Below are positions 27,586 through 35,984 of a DNA stretch of 64,000 bases, one piece after another (the stretch's first letter is position 1; each line of letters opens with the position of its first letter). The stretch lies in contig JALOOM010000021.1 in assembly GCA_025454395.1 (NCBI GenBank), positions 1 to 64,000 on the forward strand, read 5' to 3'. Source of the DNA: Elainella sp. Prado103. Its GTDB lineage: Bacteria > Cyanobacteriota > Cyanobacteriia > Elainellales > Elainellaceae. The translations under genes were made by a program, and so were the position numbers. The notes under the pieces are model-generated. The model did not search any database and had not been told where the DNA came from. It saw only the letters and a program-made list of their open reading frames with translations.

Positions 27586-27647
27586 CAGGATATCCCACCC
27601 AAATGGATCATTGCTATTTTGGCCCGAAATGAGGATCAGGAAAAGGA

Positions 27648-28148
27648 CTAGCGTGGCATTTGAGTCGGTCTGACTTCGGGGTTTTGGTTCAGCCAGGTGG
27701 TGACTGAAGCCCCAGAAGGAGCCTGCCAAGGGTTATGCCCTGTGGTCAACTCTGGAGCAGATTGAGCAGTAATGTTGACAAAATTGGGAGTGAACAGAAA
27801 AATGTTGGGCCCGAGCTGCCGTTGATGCCCATCGATCGCGTAAGCTCCACCCGCTACATAGTCGGCACAGCGCTGAGCCTGATCGGTTTCCATCAGGGTT
27901 AAATTCAAAATGACGGACTTTCGTTCTCGCAAGGCCATAACAGCTTGAGGAGCTTCATCGAACGATCGAGGCTGCATCAACACCATTTCCATGGCTAACC
28001 CTGGCAACCCAATCACATTGCCAGGCAGCCGCCGACCTGCCTGAGGAGAGGGATTACTTTGATCTTCCTCTTCTTCCTCATACTCGTCGTACTCGTCATA
28101 TTCTTCAATCAACCCAAAGGCATCCCGCAGGCGTTGAAAGAGATTCAT
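27648..28148 (-). CDS. sepF: Cell division protein SepF
   Basis: Cytoplasmic FtsZ-binding protein that helps anchor the division ring (Cdv2 in cyanobacteria). The N-terminus MNLFQRLRDAFGLIEEYDEY carries the amphipathic membrane-targeting helix, followed by an acidic linker (EEEEED). The SepF core spans about residues 55-140: LMQPRSFDEAPQAVMALRER, SVILNLTLMETDQAQRCADY, GGAYAIDGHQRQLGPNIFLF. A 25-residue tail ends WLNQNPEVRPTQMPR. The 166-residue length is slightly short for a cyanobacterial SepF because the linker is compact. It is followed by ureF on the same strand. Confidence 0.95.
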   Translation of the reverse strand: MNLFQRLRDAFGLIEEYDEYDEYEEEEEDQSNPSPQAGRRLPGNVIGLPGLAMEMVLMQPRSFDEAPQAVMALRERKSVILNLTLMETDQAQRCADYVAGGAYAIDGHQRQLGPNIFLFTPNFVNITAQSAPELTTGHNPWQAPSGASVTTWLNQNPEVRPTQMPR

Positions 28149-28292
28149 AGCTGATTTGCCTAGCTAGTTCACGCATTAGTTCGTTTGTCCTATTTTATCT
28201 CATCATCAAGAAAATGGGGTAAAAAAGTGTATCCAGGCGACCGATCGCGTAGAGAGCCAGCCTCTAGCCGATTAGAGGGAGAGTCAAAGCGA

Positions 28293-29477
28293 TCAATCAC
28301 TTTGGGAAAGCCGTTTGACCGATTCACCACCGAGGAGTTGATCGGCTTCTTGCAAATATTGCGGAATTTGAGCGGCATGGGGGCTATGCGTTAAACAGGC
28401 AGTCAAATCGAGTTGTTCCAGATTTTTAGCGGGTTTGCCAGGAAACCAATGACCGCCATTGCCCAGCAAGTTATAACGCATTTTGCCATACCCGATCATG
28501 TCATAGGCAATCGCCAAATTACGTAACCACAAGATAACGGGAATATTGATTTGTCCAGGTGTTTCCTCAACACTGGGTAGTCCCCGCTGCCAAGTTTTTA
28601 CCCAATGTTCACCCAGTCGTTCGATCGCAGCTTGTTCTAAACGCTCAATAATTGGCGGCAAAAGCGTTTCTGCTTGATCGAGTAAATCCAGGACTTTCAA
28701 ATGTTCATCAAAATCTTGTGGGCGAGCAGCCCCCACACTAAGAGTATGAACTTGCGGATGACTGAGACAGAACAGATTATTGAACACAATCGGACTCAAG
28801 GGAGCACATAGCTCGATCAGCCTGGGAGAGGGCTCATAGAGTAAACCGCCTTTGTTGGAAGGGCTGATGATGAACACACCCATATCATGCTGGGTGGCTG
28901 CTTCGATCGCGCTCCAGTTAGCTTGATTGATGTAGTACCAGTGCAAATTGATATAATCAAACCCATCGGTTTCGATCGCCTCAAGCATTACATCAAGCGG
29001 TGCATGGGTTGAAAAGCCCACATGACGCACTTTACCCGCCGCCTGCAATTGCCGCGCTGCCGCCAAACATCCACCCGGACGCAAGCTGTCATTCAGCAAT
29101 TCCCGATTGTTGATGCCATGGAGCCCCAGCAGATCGACATACTCTAAGCCTAAATTGCCGATCGACTCGTTAAACGTGGCGATAAATGCTTGTGGATCGG
29201 CACAGGGAGCAACCTTGGTTTGCACAATCAGCTTTTCGCGAGGTAAAGTCGGTAAAATTTGGCCGAGCTGAAGTTCAGAACTGCCATAACCACGGGCCGT
29301 TTCAATGTGGGTGATACCTAACTCTAGCGATCGGCGGATCGTCGCTTCTAAGTTCGCCTGGTTATCGGCTGGAATTTGTACGAGGGGTACATCCTGCCAT
29401 TTATATTGGTATCTCATGCCGCCGCAGGATAAAACCGGCATAGACAACTCTGTGCGCCCAAATCTGCGATATAGCAT
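28293..29477 (-). CDS. Aldo/keto reductase
   Basis: NADPH-dependent oxidoreductase with the TIM-barrel aldo/keto reductase fold; the substrate cannot be read from the sequence. The 394-residue protein starts MLYRRFGRTELSMPVLSCGG and shows GITHIETARGYGSSELQLG, with Asp-to-Glu at the usual DTA position (IETA) and the catalytic Tyr in ARGYGSSE, and then LIVQTKVAP (Lys) and VDLLGLHGIN (His). The C-terminal 90 residues resemble those of related proteins that carry a ferredoxin-like CxxCxxC cluster, but no such cysteines are present here. It lies alone between sepF and rpiA. Confidence 0.85.
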   Translation of the reverse strand: MLYRRFGRTELSMPVLSCGGMRYQYKWQDVPLVQIPADNQANLEATIRRSLELGITHIETARGYGSSELQLGQILPTLPREKLIVQTKVAPCADPQAFIATFNESIGNLGLEYVDLLGLHGINNRELLNDSLRPGGCLAAARQLQAAGKVRHVGFSTHAPLDVMLEAIETDGFDYINLHWYYINQANWSAIEAATQHDMGVFIISPSNKGGLLYEPSPRLIELCAPLSPIVFNNLFCLSHPQVHTLSVGAARPQDFDEHLKVLDLLDQAETLLPPIIERLEQAAIERLGEHWVKTWQRGLPSVEETPGQINIPVILWLRNLAIAYDMIGYGKMRYNLLGNGGHWFPGKPAKNLEQLDLTACLTHSPHAAQIPQYLQEADQLLGGESVKRLSQSD

Positions 29478-29719
29478 AGATTCTCAATTGCGATCGAATT
29501 TTGCGAGGAACTTTCATCACACTTGAGGATCACACCAGCCGGTGTCCCTCTTGCACTCATCAAAGTAACGAACTTTGCCAGGAAGCGCAATTACTCGTGG
29601 TCTGAGCACAGGTGACAAAGAGAATTAATGCAGTTTCAGATGGATTAGGCGGTACTCCGATCGTTCAAGCTAAGTTCAAGCCTGAACCACCGGAGTCTTG
29701 AATCGATTTCAACCTTGGC

Positions 29720-30430
29720 TTAAAACTCTCGCACTGTGGCTTGTCCGTCTTTGACTTCACCGATCAAAATCTGATCAGCCACACCAACGAATAAGCCATT
29801 ATCCAGAACACCGGGAATGTTGTTCAGTGTTTTTTCGAGTTCGGCAGGATTATCGATCCCAGCAAAGGTAACATCAATAATCATGTTGCCTTGATCGGTA
29901 ATTACCGGGCCGTCTTTTTTGATCGCCATCCGCAATTCAGGTTTGCCACCCAGTTGTTCAACTGCTTTCATCACGGGTGTGATCGCCAGAGGCAACACTT
30001 CCAACGGGAGAGGAAAAGTTGTGCCAAGTCGATCGACCAGCTTGGAGCTATCGACCACCACAATAAACTTTTGGGCCAGGCTATCGACAATTTTTTCGCG
30101 CGTGTGGGCTGCCCCCCCGCCTTTGATCAAATTCTTCTGGGGATCAACTTCATCGGCACCATCGATCGCAATGTCAATTTGGTCAATTTCATCCAGGGTG
30201 GTGAGTGGAATCCCGTATTGCTTAGCCAGCACAGATGCCTGGAAAGAAGTTGGAATGCCTTTAATCTCCTTCAGCTCACCCGACTTTAAGCGCTCGCCTA
30301 AAAACTGAATGGCATAGGCGGTGGTGGAACCCGTTCCCAATCCTACGATCGTGCCCGACTGCACTTGATTTGCTGCAACTCTGCCCACTTCTTGCTTCAT
30401 CAACTTTACGGGATCGAGTTCTGCCGTCAT
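29720..30430 (-). CDS. rpiA: Ribose-5-phosphate isomerase A
   Basis: Interconverts ribose 5-phosphate and ribulose 5-phosphate in the Calvin and pentose phosphate cycles. The 236-residue protein shows the phosphate-binding [17 protein letters not shown] (about residues 24-40), [37 protein letters not shown] and a C-terminal [22 protein letters not shown] at 30430 has GGAG about 10 bases upstream; the longer start at 30472 adds residues encoded by a small repeat. It is a single-gene unit preceded by repeat-rich non-coding DNA. Confidence 0.96.
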   Translation of the reverse strand: MTAELDPVKLMKQEVGRVAANQVQSGTIVGLGTGSTTAYAIQFLGERLKSGELKEIKGIPTSFQASVLAKQYGIPLTTLDEIDQIDIAIDGADEVDPQKNLIKGGGAAHTREKIVDSLAQKFIVVVDSSKLVDRLGTTFPLPLEVLPLAITPVMKAVEQLGGKPELRMAIKKDGPVITDQGNMIIDVTFAGIDNPAELEKTLNNIPGVLDNGLFVGVADQILIGEVKDGQATVREF

Positions 30431-30829
30431 TCCATCATCTCCTCTATACAATATCAAACAATATCGAACCATATCGAATCAATACTGAATCAATACCGAA
30501 TCAATACCGACATTCCTAATCAGCATGACCTAAAAGGTTCTCGACCTCAATCTCTTCATGGGAGTTTGATGAAGAAAATTCAAAGTCGATCGGGTTCTGG
30601 GGACTCAAATGTAAGATTTCCGCAAAAGCTCTCCGTCTTTTCCCTGAAGTCAGGAGACTCGATCGTATGGTGGATCGTAATCATCCCCTCACTTTTCCGG
30701 TGCGCTCTTAAACGGGTTACCTTCTTCAGCGTTGTCTCGGTTTGCTGATTGGTTTGCTGATTTGCCTGCTGATTTGCCTGCTGATTTGCCTGCCCATCCT
30801 TTGCCCATCCTTATCTTTGAGTTAGTGCT
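30431..30829. repeat. Intergenic repeats between rpiA and the TPR gene
   Basis: The 399-base divergent gap has two repeat clusters. Near 30445-30512 are copies of AATATCGAA / GAATCAATACC (10-11 bases). At 30747-30800 are four copies of GATTTGCCTGCT (12 bases), then TTTGCCCATCC twice. The middle part (30520-30740) shows no gene or hairpin that I can support. Confidence 0.8.
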
Positions 30830-32356
30830 ATGGGTTTGCCACCTGCTCTGCCCCCCTTGCCTCCATCTCACCGCTCCCCTGCTTCTGCTGAATTCCCCCT
30901 ACCCGGTGGCGGGGAATTGGATACTGACTTGCCTTTTGATTTACTCATTCATTTCGCTCCAGGATCGCTGAAATCGACTCCCGCCAATCCTCCAGACTCG
31001 ACCTCCCTGTTTGATCAGCCCAAGGAATTTGCCAGTGCAACCTTTCAGCATCTCAGTACCTCTGATTGGCAGACTCAGGGAGATATCTTTTTTGAGGCTG
31101 AGGAATGGGAAAAAGCGGCAATCATCTACCGCAAAGCCCTGGAGCAAACCCCAACTCATCCATTGCTGTGGGAGCGTTTTTGTACCACCTTGACCCGTTT
31201 GGATCGGCAAACAGAGTTACTGCCTGTGTGTAACGCCCTGTTGCAAGCCCATCCTCAGCAGGCGGAACTATGGATCTGGAGGGGAAAACTATTCCTGCAA
31301 CAGCAAGACATCCGGGCAGCAGCAGCCAATTTTGCCAGAGCCACTCAACTGGCTCCTCACGATCGAGCAGCCTGGTTTCACCGAGGTCTGGCCCTGCAAC
31401 AGTTGGAACAATGGCAAGCGGCGATCGACTGCTTTAACCAGGTCACTCACCTGACTCGATCGGCTGTGGCTGAACCATCGGCTGGCATGGTTTGCTCATC
31501 GGTTTGCTCGTCGGTTTGCTCATCGGACAATCTAACCCCAGTCGCATCTACACCAGCCCCATCTACACCAGCTCCATCTACACCAGTCCCCTCCATTCCG
31601 ATCGTTGTATCCTCACCCGATCAAGCATTATTAGAGCGTTCAGCAGCAGAGCGTTCAGATTGGTTTACGCAAGGCATTACTCAATTGCAGCATCAGCAGC
31701 TTCAGTCCGCCATTGATAGTTTTGACCAAGCCCTAGCACTTTATCCCCAGCGATCGTTGGTCTGGGCAGCCCGAGGCATTGCCTTGTTTCAACAGGCTTC
31801 TTACTATCAAGCGATCGTCAGTTTTGATCGCACCTTGCAGCTCAATCCTAAGTTTTATCCAGCGCTGATGCTACGGGGGGTTGCCCTCTTCCGGGTACAG
31901 CAATACCAAGCAGCCGTACAAAGCTTCAATCAAGCGCTGGCATTGCGTCCTGACCAAGCTGAGGTGTGGAGCGATCGAGGTAGTGCCTTATTTTATTTAG
32001 GACGGTATCGATCGGCTGTTTTAAGCTATCAAAAGGCACTGCAACTGAAGCCCGTGGATGTGCAAATTTGGTGCAATCAAGGAGTGGCCTTGGAACAGTT
32101 GGGACGGTTGGAAGCTGCTTTAAAGCGATATGACCAGGCTTTGAGGATCCAATCTAACCAGCCCATGGTTTGGCGGCATCGGGGACGGCTCCTCTCCAAG
32201 TTACAGCAACACCAGCAGGCAGCCGACTGTTTCGATCGCGCCTTAAAACTTAAGCCAGATGATTATCTCACCTGGCAAGAGCAAAGTATGGCACTGATGC
32301 AAGCGGGGCAGCTAGAGGCTTCGATCGGCAGCTTGACCCAAGCTCTGGCGATTTAG
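30830..32356 (+). CDS. Tetratricopeptide repeat protein
   Basis: A 508-residue protein with roughly ten TPR units, a scaffold for protein-protein contacts. The first block covers about residues 78-210 (TQGDIFFEAEEWEKAAIIYR, WFHRGLALQQLEQWQAAIDC), the second about 270-505 (WAARGIALFQQASYYQAIVS, WCNQGVALEQLGRLEAALKR, WRHRGRLLSKLQQHQQAADC). Between them is a low-complexity linker made from tandem repeats (VCSSVCSSVCSSD, then STPAPSTPAPSTP). The N-terminal 60 residues are proline-rich. No signal peptide or catalytic domain is seen. It converges with prs. Confidence 0.88.
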   Translation: MGLPPALPPLPPSHRSPASAEFPLPGGGELDTDLPFDLLIHFAPGSLKSTPANPPDSTSLFDQPKEFASATFQHLSTSDWQTQGDIFFEAEEWEKAAIIYRKALEQTPTHPLLWERFCTTLTRLDRQTELLPVCNALLQAHPQQAELWIWRGKLFLQQQDIRAAAANFARATQLAPHDRAAWFHRGLALQQLEQWQAAIDCFNQVTHLTRSAVAEPSAGMVCSSVCSSVCSSDNLTPVASTPAPSTPAPSTPVPSIPIVVSSPDQALLERSAAERSDWFTQGITQLQHQQLQSAIDSFDQALALYPQRSLVWAARGIALFQQASYYQAIVSFDRTLQLNPKFYPALMLRGVALFRVQQYQAAVQSFNQALALRPDQAEVWSDRGSALFYLGRYRSAVLSYQKALQLKPVDVQIWCNQGVALEQLGRLEAALKRYDQALRIQSNQPMVWRHRGRLLSKLQQHQQAADCFDRALKLKPDDYLTWQEQSMALMQAGQLEASIGSLTQALAI

Positions 32357-32414
32357 AACTCGCCCTGATCAAGCGCCAAATCGGTTCCCAGGCTGCGCCC
32401 CAATCCCCTTATCC

Positions 32415-33407
32415 TTAGCGGAACATACTACTCACTGAGCTGTCTTCATGGATACGCCAGATGGTTTCACCCAACAGGTTCGCCACCGAAAGCATGGTCA
32501 ACTGTTTGAATTGGTGAGCTTCCGGAACAGGAATGGTGTTGGTCACAATCACTTCTTCAAATAGCCCCGTCGAGAGCCGTTCGACGGCAGGGGGGGAGAA
32601 CACAGCATGGGTTGCACAGGCGTAAACTTGACGAGCCCCTTCTTTACGCAGCAACCGGGCCCCCTCACAGATGGTTCCGGCGGTGTCGATCATGTCATCC
32701 ACCAGCACTGCTGTTTTGCCAGACACATCACCGATCACATTCATTACTTCCGCCACATTATGGGCCTGACGACGCTTATCAATAATCGCCAGGGGAGCAT
32801 CATCCAGCTTTTTGGCAAAGGCTCGGGCTCGCGCCACCCCACCCACATCGGGGGATACCACCACAATGTCACTCAGTTTTTTGCTGACCAGATAATCCAA
32901 CAACACCGGCGATCCATAAACATGATCAAAGGGAATATCAAAGTAGCCCTGAATCTGCGCCGAGTGCAAATCCATCGCTAATACCCGACTGGCTCCCGCT
33001 TGTGTGATCAAGTTAGCAACTAGCTTGGCTGTGATCGACTCACGACCAGCAGTCTTACGATCTGCCCTGGCGTAGCCATAGTAAGGAATCACGGCAGTAA
33101 TTTGCCGAGCCGAAGCGCGCCGACAAGCATCGATCATGATTAGCAGTTCCATCAGGTGATCGTTCACCGGGCAGCAGGTAGGCTGTACCAGATAAACATC
33201 ACAGCCTCGGATCGACTCTTGAATCTGAATGTAAATTTCTCCATCGGCAAAGCGCTTCCGCACCATGGGCCCCAAATCCATGCCCAAATAGCGAGCAACC
33301 TCTTGAGCCAGCGGTACGTTAGCAGATCCAGAGAACAACCGAAGGCGGCTATTATCTTCTACTGGAGGAAGAGAAAGAGATACGGGTAAAGTTGCAGAGC
33401 GGGTCAC
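32415..33407 (-). CDS. prs: Ribose-phosphate pyrophosphokinase
   Basis: Makes PRPP from ribose 5-phosphate and ATP for nucleotide, histidine and NAD synthesis. The 330-residue protein has FSGSANVPLAQEVARYLG, RFADGEIYIQIQESIRGCD, the ATP-loop IPYYGYARADRK, the cation-binding LAMDLHSAQIQGYFDIPFDH and the PRPP loop VLVDDMIDTAGTI. The start is GTG at 33407. It lies downstream (in transcription) of a long gap and converges with the TPR gene. Note that rpiA, which supplies its substrate, lies about 2 kb away but is not in the same operon. Confidence 0.97.
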   Translation of the reverse strand: MTRSATLPVSLSLPPVEDNSRLRLFSGSANVPLAQEVARYLGMDLGPMVRKRFADGEIYIQIQESIRGCDVYLVQPTCCPVNDHLMELLIMIDACRRASARQITAVIPYYGYARADRKTAGRESITAKLVANLITQAGASRVLAMDLHSAQIQGYFDIPFDHVYGSPVLLDYLVSKKLSDIVVVSPDVGGVARARAFAKKLDDAPLAIIDKRRQAHNVAEVMNVIGDVSGKTAVLVDDMIDTAGTICEGARLLRKEGARQVYACATHAVFSPPAVERLSTGLFEEVIVTNTIPVPEAHQFKQLTMLSVANLLGETIWRIHEDSSVSSMFR

Positions 33408-34231
33408 GGCAAGTCCTCGACGCGACTGTCATCAAGTGAACATTATGGAACGATTCAATCGCTGGTGCTTCCTTCAAAAAAAAGCTCCATGCCAGCGCAA
33501 TCTGCCCTGGATGAACCAAAAGATGAAACGAAACGGTATAAAACTTACATGCAAAAAACCCTTACAAAATCGGACACCAGTTATATCTGTAGACGCTGAG
33601 AAAATCATACTAGCCAATCTAGGAGAAAAGCGTAAAGTCATCCATATAATTGGATCGCTTCTCCACGAATTGAATCGCTTCTTCATCCCATCAGCGATCC
33701 ATCTGTAACAGGCTGTAACAGAGGCGATGGCAGGGGGGAGTAACAGGGGCTGTAATATTGCAATTCGATCGGACTCGACAGACATCCCATAGCCTAATTT
33801 AAGTCAATCTGGGATATCACCCATTGGGGCAGAATGAGCCATCTAACGAGAAGGGCTAACGAGAAAAGCAACAGACCCGTGCAATTCCGAAACCAGCAGA
33901 TCCACGACCCGTAGGGCAGCCGATCGGCAAGATGAGAAACCAGCGGATTCGGAGCATCAGGATACGATCTATGAGCCGTAAGCCTGGAGGTTTAAGCAGC
34001 CCATCAAGCAGCTCATTGAGGCTGTCAAGCAGCCCATTGAGGCTATCAAGCGAAACTGAGGTTTTGCTGGGAAAGCGAGTTATCCATTGAGCAAGCAGCG
34101 AATGAAAGCAGCAGGGCTGAATTAAGGGTCATTGCCAGCCCCAACTGCTTGAGCGATCCCCATGGCGGATTCCTGAGCTCAGCACCGGCAATTGGGTTGC
34201 TAATCGCTGGAACCGGGGATCGCTAATGAAT
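33408..34231. other. Long non-coding region upstream of prs
   Basis: An 824-base stretch. Between 33990 and 34070 there are degenerate copies of CAAGCAGCCCATTGAGGCTAT. A possible 90-codon frame at 33436-33708 on the plus strand lacks a ribosome site and protein-like composition. The prs promoter should lie in the first 200 bases; I could not assign boxes with confidence. Confidence 0.5.
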
Positions 34232-34363
34232 TTAGAGATCCCCACCCCGGAATGCCAACACAAAAATGACTGCTGGGCCAGCAATCACAATCAAAGCCAG
34301 CATTGTTAATTGAGCGATCGTTTCAAAATTAATCCCACCGACCAAACCGGATAAGAAGTCCAT
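34232..34363 (-). CDS. psb30: Photosystem II subunit Psb30 (Ycf12)
   Basis: A 43-residue single-span thylakoid protein, found by translating the minus strand of this gap. It starts [20 protein letters not shown], continues with a hydrophobic helix [18 protein letters not shown] and ends RGGDL. This matches Psb30/Ycf12, a small photosystem II core subunit near PsbJ and cytochrome b559, including the characteristic NFE-IAQLT entry to the helix and the Gly-Pro in the membrane. A strong AGGAG site lies 3-4 bases upstream of the ATG. It is monocistronic, with nothing related beside it. Confidence 0.92.
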   Translation of the reverse strand: MDFLSGLVGGINFETIAQLTMLALIVIAGPAVIFVLAFRGGDL

Positions 34364-34622
34364 TGCTCCTCCCAAACTAACCAAACATTTATCAACTGTA
34401 ATTTAGATAACCATATCCGACTTTTATTTTACCTGGTAAGCGTTCGAAATCTCAGTTTGAAATCTCAGGAGAAAATGATGGCTCACTGACAAGACAATAG
34501 ACTAGGGTAGGAGCGGGCTGGATGACTATTCCACTTGCTAATTTTGCCCTCTGATTTTTGCCCTTTGATTTTTGCCCTCTGAATGAATTGGTTCAGTTTT
34601 TGTTCAGTCAAGGAGAACCCGT

Positions 34623-34973
34623 ATGGCGACCTGGCGATGTGTGAAACAATGTGGTGCTTGCTGTCAGCTTGATCCAGCCGATCGACCTGATCTGGAGGAC
34701 TACTTACCCCCCTCAGAACTGGCACTCTACCTGAGCTTGGTCGGCGAAGATGGCTGGTGCATTCATTTTGATCAAACTAACCGGGAATGCCAAATTTACG
34801 CTGATCGCCCCCGCTTCTGCCGGGTTCAACCCGATGTGTTTCAAGATCTTTATGACGTAGAACCCGAAGAACTCAACGACTTTGCGATCGATTGTTGTCG
34901 CCAGCAAATCGAAGGGGTATATGGCGATCGGAGTTTGGAAATGCTGCGGTTTGATCGAGAGGTTGGGTTTTAG
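34623..34973 (+). CDS. YkgJ-family cysteine cluster protein
   Basis: A 116-residue soluble protein of the YkgJ/UPF0153 family, defined by a conserved cysteine set thought to bind zinc or iron-sulfur. Cysteines are visible in WRCVKQCGACCQLD (residues 5-17), GWCIHF, ECQIYADRPRFCRVQ and IDCCRQQI, which is the usual arrangement. AAGGAGA lies 7-8 bases before the ATG at 34623. The biochemical role of the family is unknown. It precedes the split GDT1 genes by 66 bases on the same strand and may share a transcript with them. Confidence 0.9.
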   Translation: MATWRCVKQCGACCQLDPADRPDLEDYLPPSELALYLSLVGEDGWCIHFDQTNRECQIYADRPRFCRVQPDVFQDLYDVEPEELNDFAIDCCRQQIEGVYGDRSLEMLRFDREVGF

Positions 34974-35039
34974 GGAAATTGGGGATAAAATGAAAAGAAA
35001 ATGAAAAGCCGATCCCCTTTGAATTGTGAAATTTGACTT

Positions 35040-35489
35040 GTGAAACACTCTTCCCAATCTACGCTTGTTCCTCCCGATCTGGCCAACGAATCTAGCCCTC
35101 CTACCGCTGTTGAGCCCATGGTGGGCATTCCAGAAGTTGCGCAGGCAACAGCCACCATTGCGGATCTGGCAACCGAACCGACCATTTCTAGCAAATCTGG
35201 CGATCGTCAGGCAGCTTGGCAAGTTTTTGGTTCAACTTTCATTACGATTTTCCTGGCTGAACTGGGAGACAAAACCCAACTGACCACCCTATTGATGGCG
35301 GCTGAAACTCACAATCCTTGGGTGGTGTTCATTGGAGCCGGTTCAGCGTTAGTAGCCACCAGTTTAATTGGAGTATGGTTGGGTTGCTGGTTAGCCAAAC
35401 GGGTTCCAGCTCACACCTTAGAGCGGGCAGCCGGGGTGCTTTTACTGCTGATCGCCACGCAGTTGGTCTGGGAAAGTTTTCATCCGTAA
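35040..35489 (+). CDS. UPF0016/GDT1 half-transporter, first half
   Basis: A 149-residue membrane protein with one UPF0016 (TMEM165/GDT1) repeat: the signature ELGDKTQLTTLLMA (about residues 74-87) in the first helix, followed by two more hydrophobic segments (WVVFIGAGSALVATSLIGVW, RAAGVLLLLIATQLVWESF). Full-length members have two such repeats and export Mn2+ (or exchange Ca2+/H+). Here the repeat is separate from its partner 151 bases downstream. The N-terminal 60 residues are hydrophilic and unusually long. The start GTG at 35040 is uncertain; an in-frame ATG lies at 35118. The two halves presumably form a heterodimer. Confidence 0.88.
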   Translation: MKHSSQSTLVPPDLANESSPPTAVEPMVGIPEVAQATATIADLATEPTISSKSGDRQAAWQVFGSTFITIFLAELGDKTQLTTLLMAAETHNPWVVFIGAGSALVATSLIGVWLGCWLAKRVPAHTLERAAGVLLLLIATQLVWESFHP

Positions 35490-35640
35490 GGGTTGGCTGG
35501 GATGAGAATTTGCCCATTGCACCTCTTTTACCCATTTCGTCTCTTTTAACGGTTGGTTTAACCCTTGGTTGACTGGATTGCCTCATTGACCTCACTGACC
35601 TCGCTTCCCTCTTAAGTTTTTCCCTCTTATTTTTTCCCTC

Positions 35641-35949
35641 ATGATGGACTGGAATCTGCTGGGCCTCAGCTTTGTGATGGTGTTCATTTCCGAACTGGGT
35701 GACAAAAGTCAGCTAGCCGCGATCGCCCTGAGTGGGAGTTCAAAGTCTCTCAGAGCCGTATTTTTGGGCTCGTCTGCCGCGTTGTTGTTGGCTAGTTTTT
35801 TAGGAGTTCTCTTGGGTGAAGGCGTGGCCCAACTGTTGCCGATCGGCTGGGTGAAAGGCATCGCAGCAGTCGGGTTTGCCATCATGGGGCTCAAGTTGCT
35901 TTTGTTTAGCAGTGAGCCAGAGAAAGGAGAGGAACTGGAAAGCTGTTGA
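35641..35949 (+). CDS. UPF0016/GDT1 half-transporter, second half
   Basis: A 102-residue membrane protein that carries the second UPF0016 signature, ELGDKSQLAAIAL (about residues 18-30), and three hydrophobic segments (WNLLGLSFVMVFISEL, LGSSAALLLASFLGVLLGEG, GWVKGIAAVGFAIMGLKLLL). The pairing with the upstream half reconstitutes the usual two-repeat cation exporter. Start ATG at 35641, or the next codon, also ATG. Half-size pairs of this kind have been described as manganese exporters in Anabaena as far as I recall; manganese is the likely substrate because PSII assembly demands control of it. Confidence 0.88.
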   Translation: MMDWNLLGLSFVMVFISELGDKSQLAAIALSGSSKSLRAVFLGSSAALLLASFLGVLLGEGVAQLLPIGWVKGIAAVGFAIMGLKLLLFSSEPEKGEELESC

Positions 35950-35984
35950 TGAAATTGACTGCTCCCCTTTTCTAGCAGATCGCT

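Noticed and set aside
33436-33708. 90-codon plus-strand frame upstream of prs
   Set aside because: No ribosome binding site, lysine-rich and low similarity to real proteins; likely chance.
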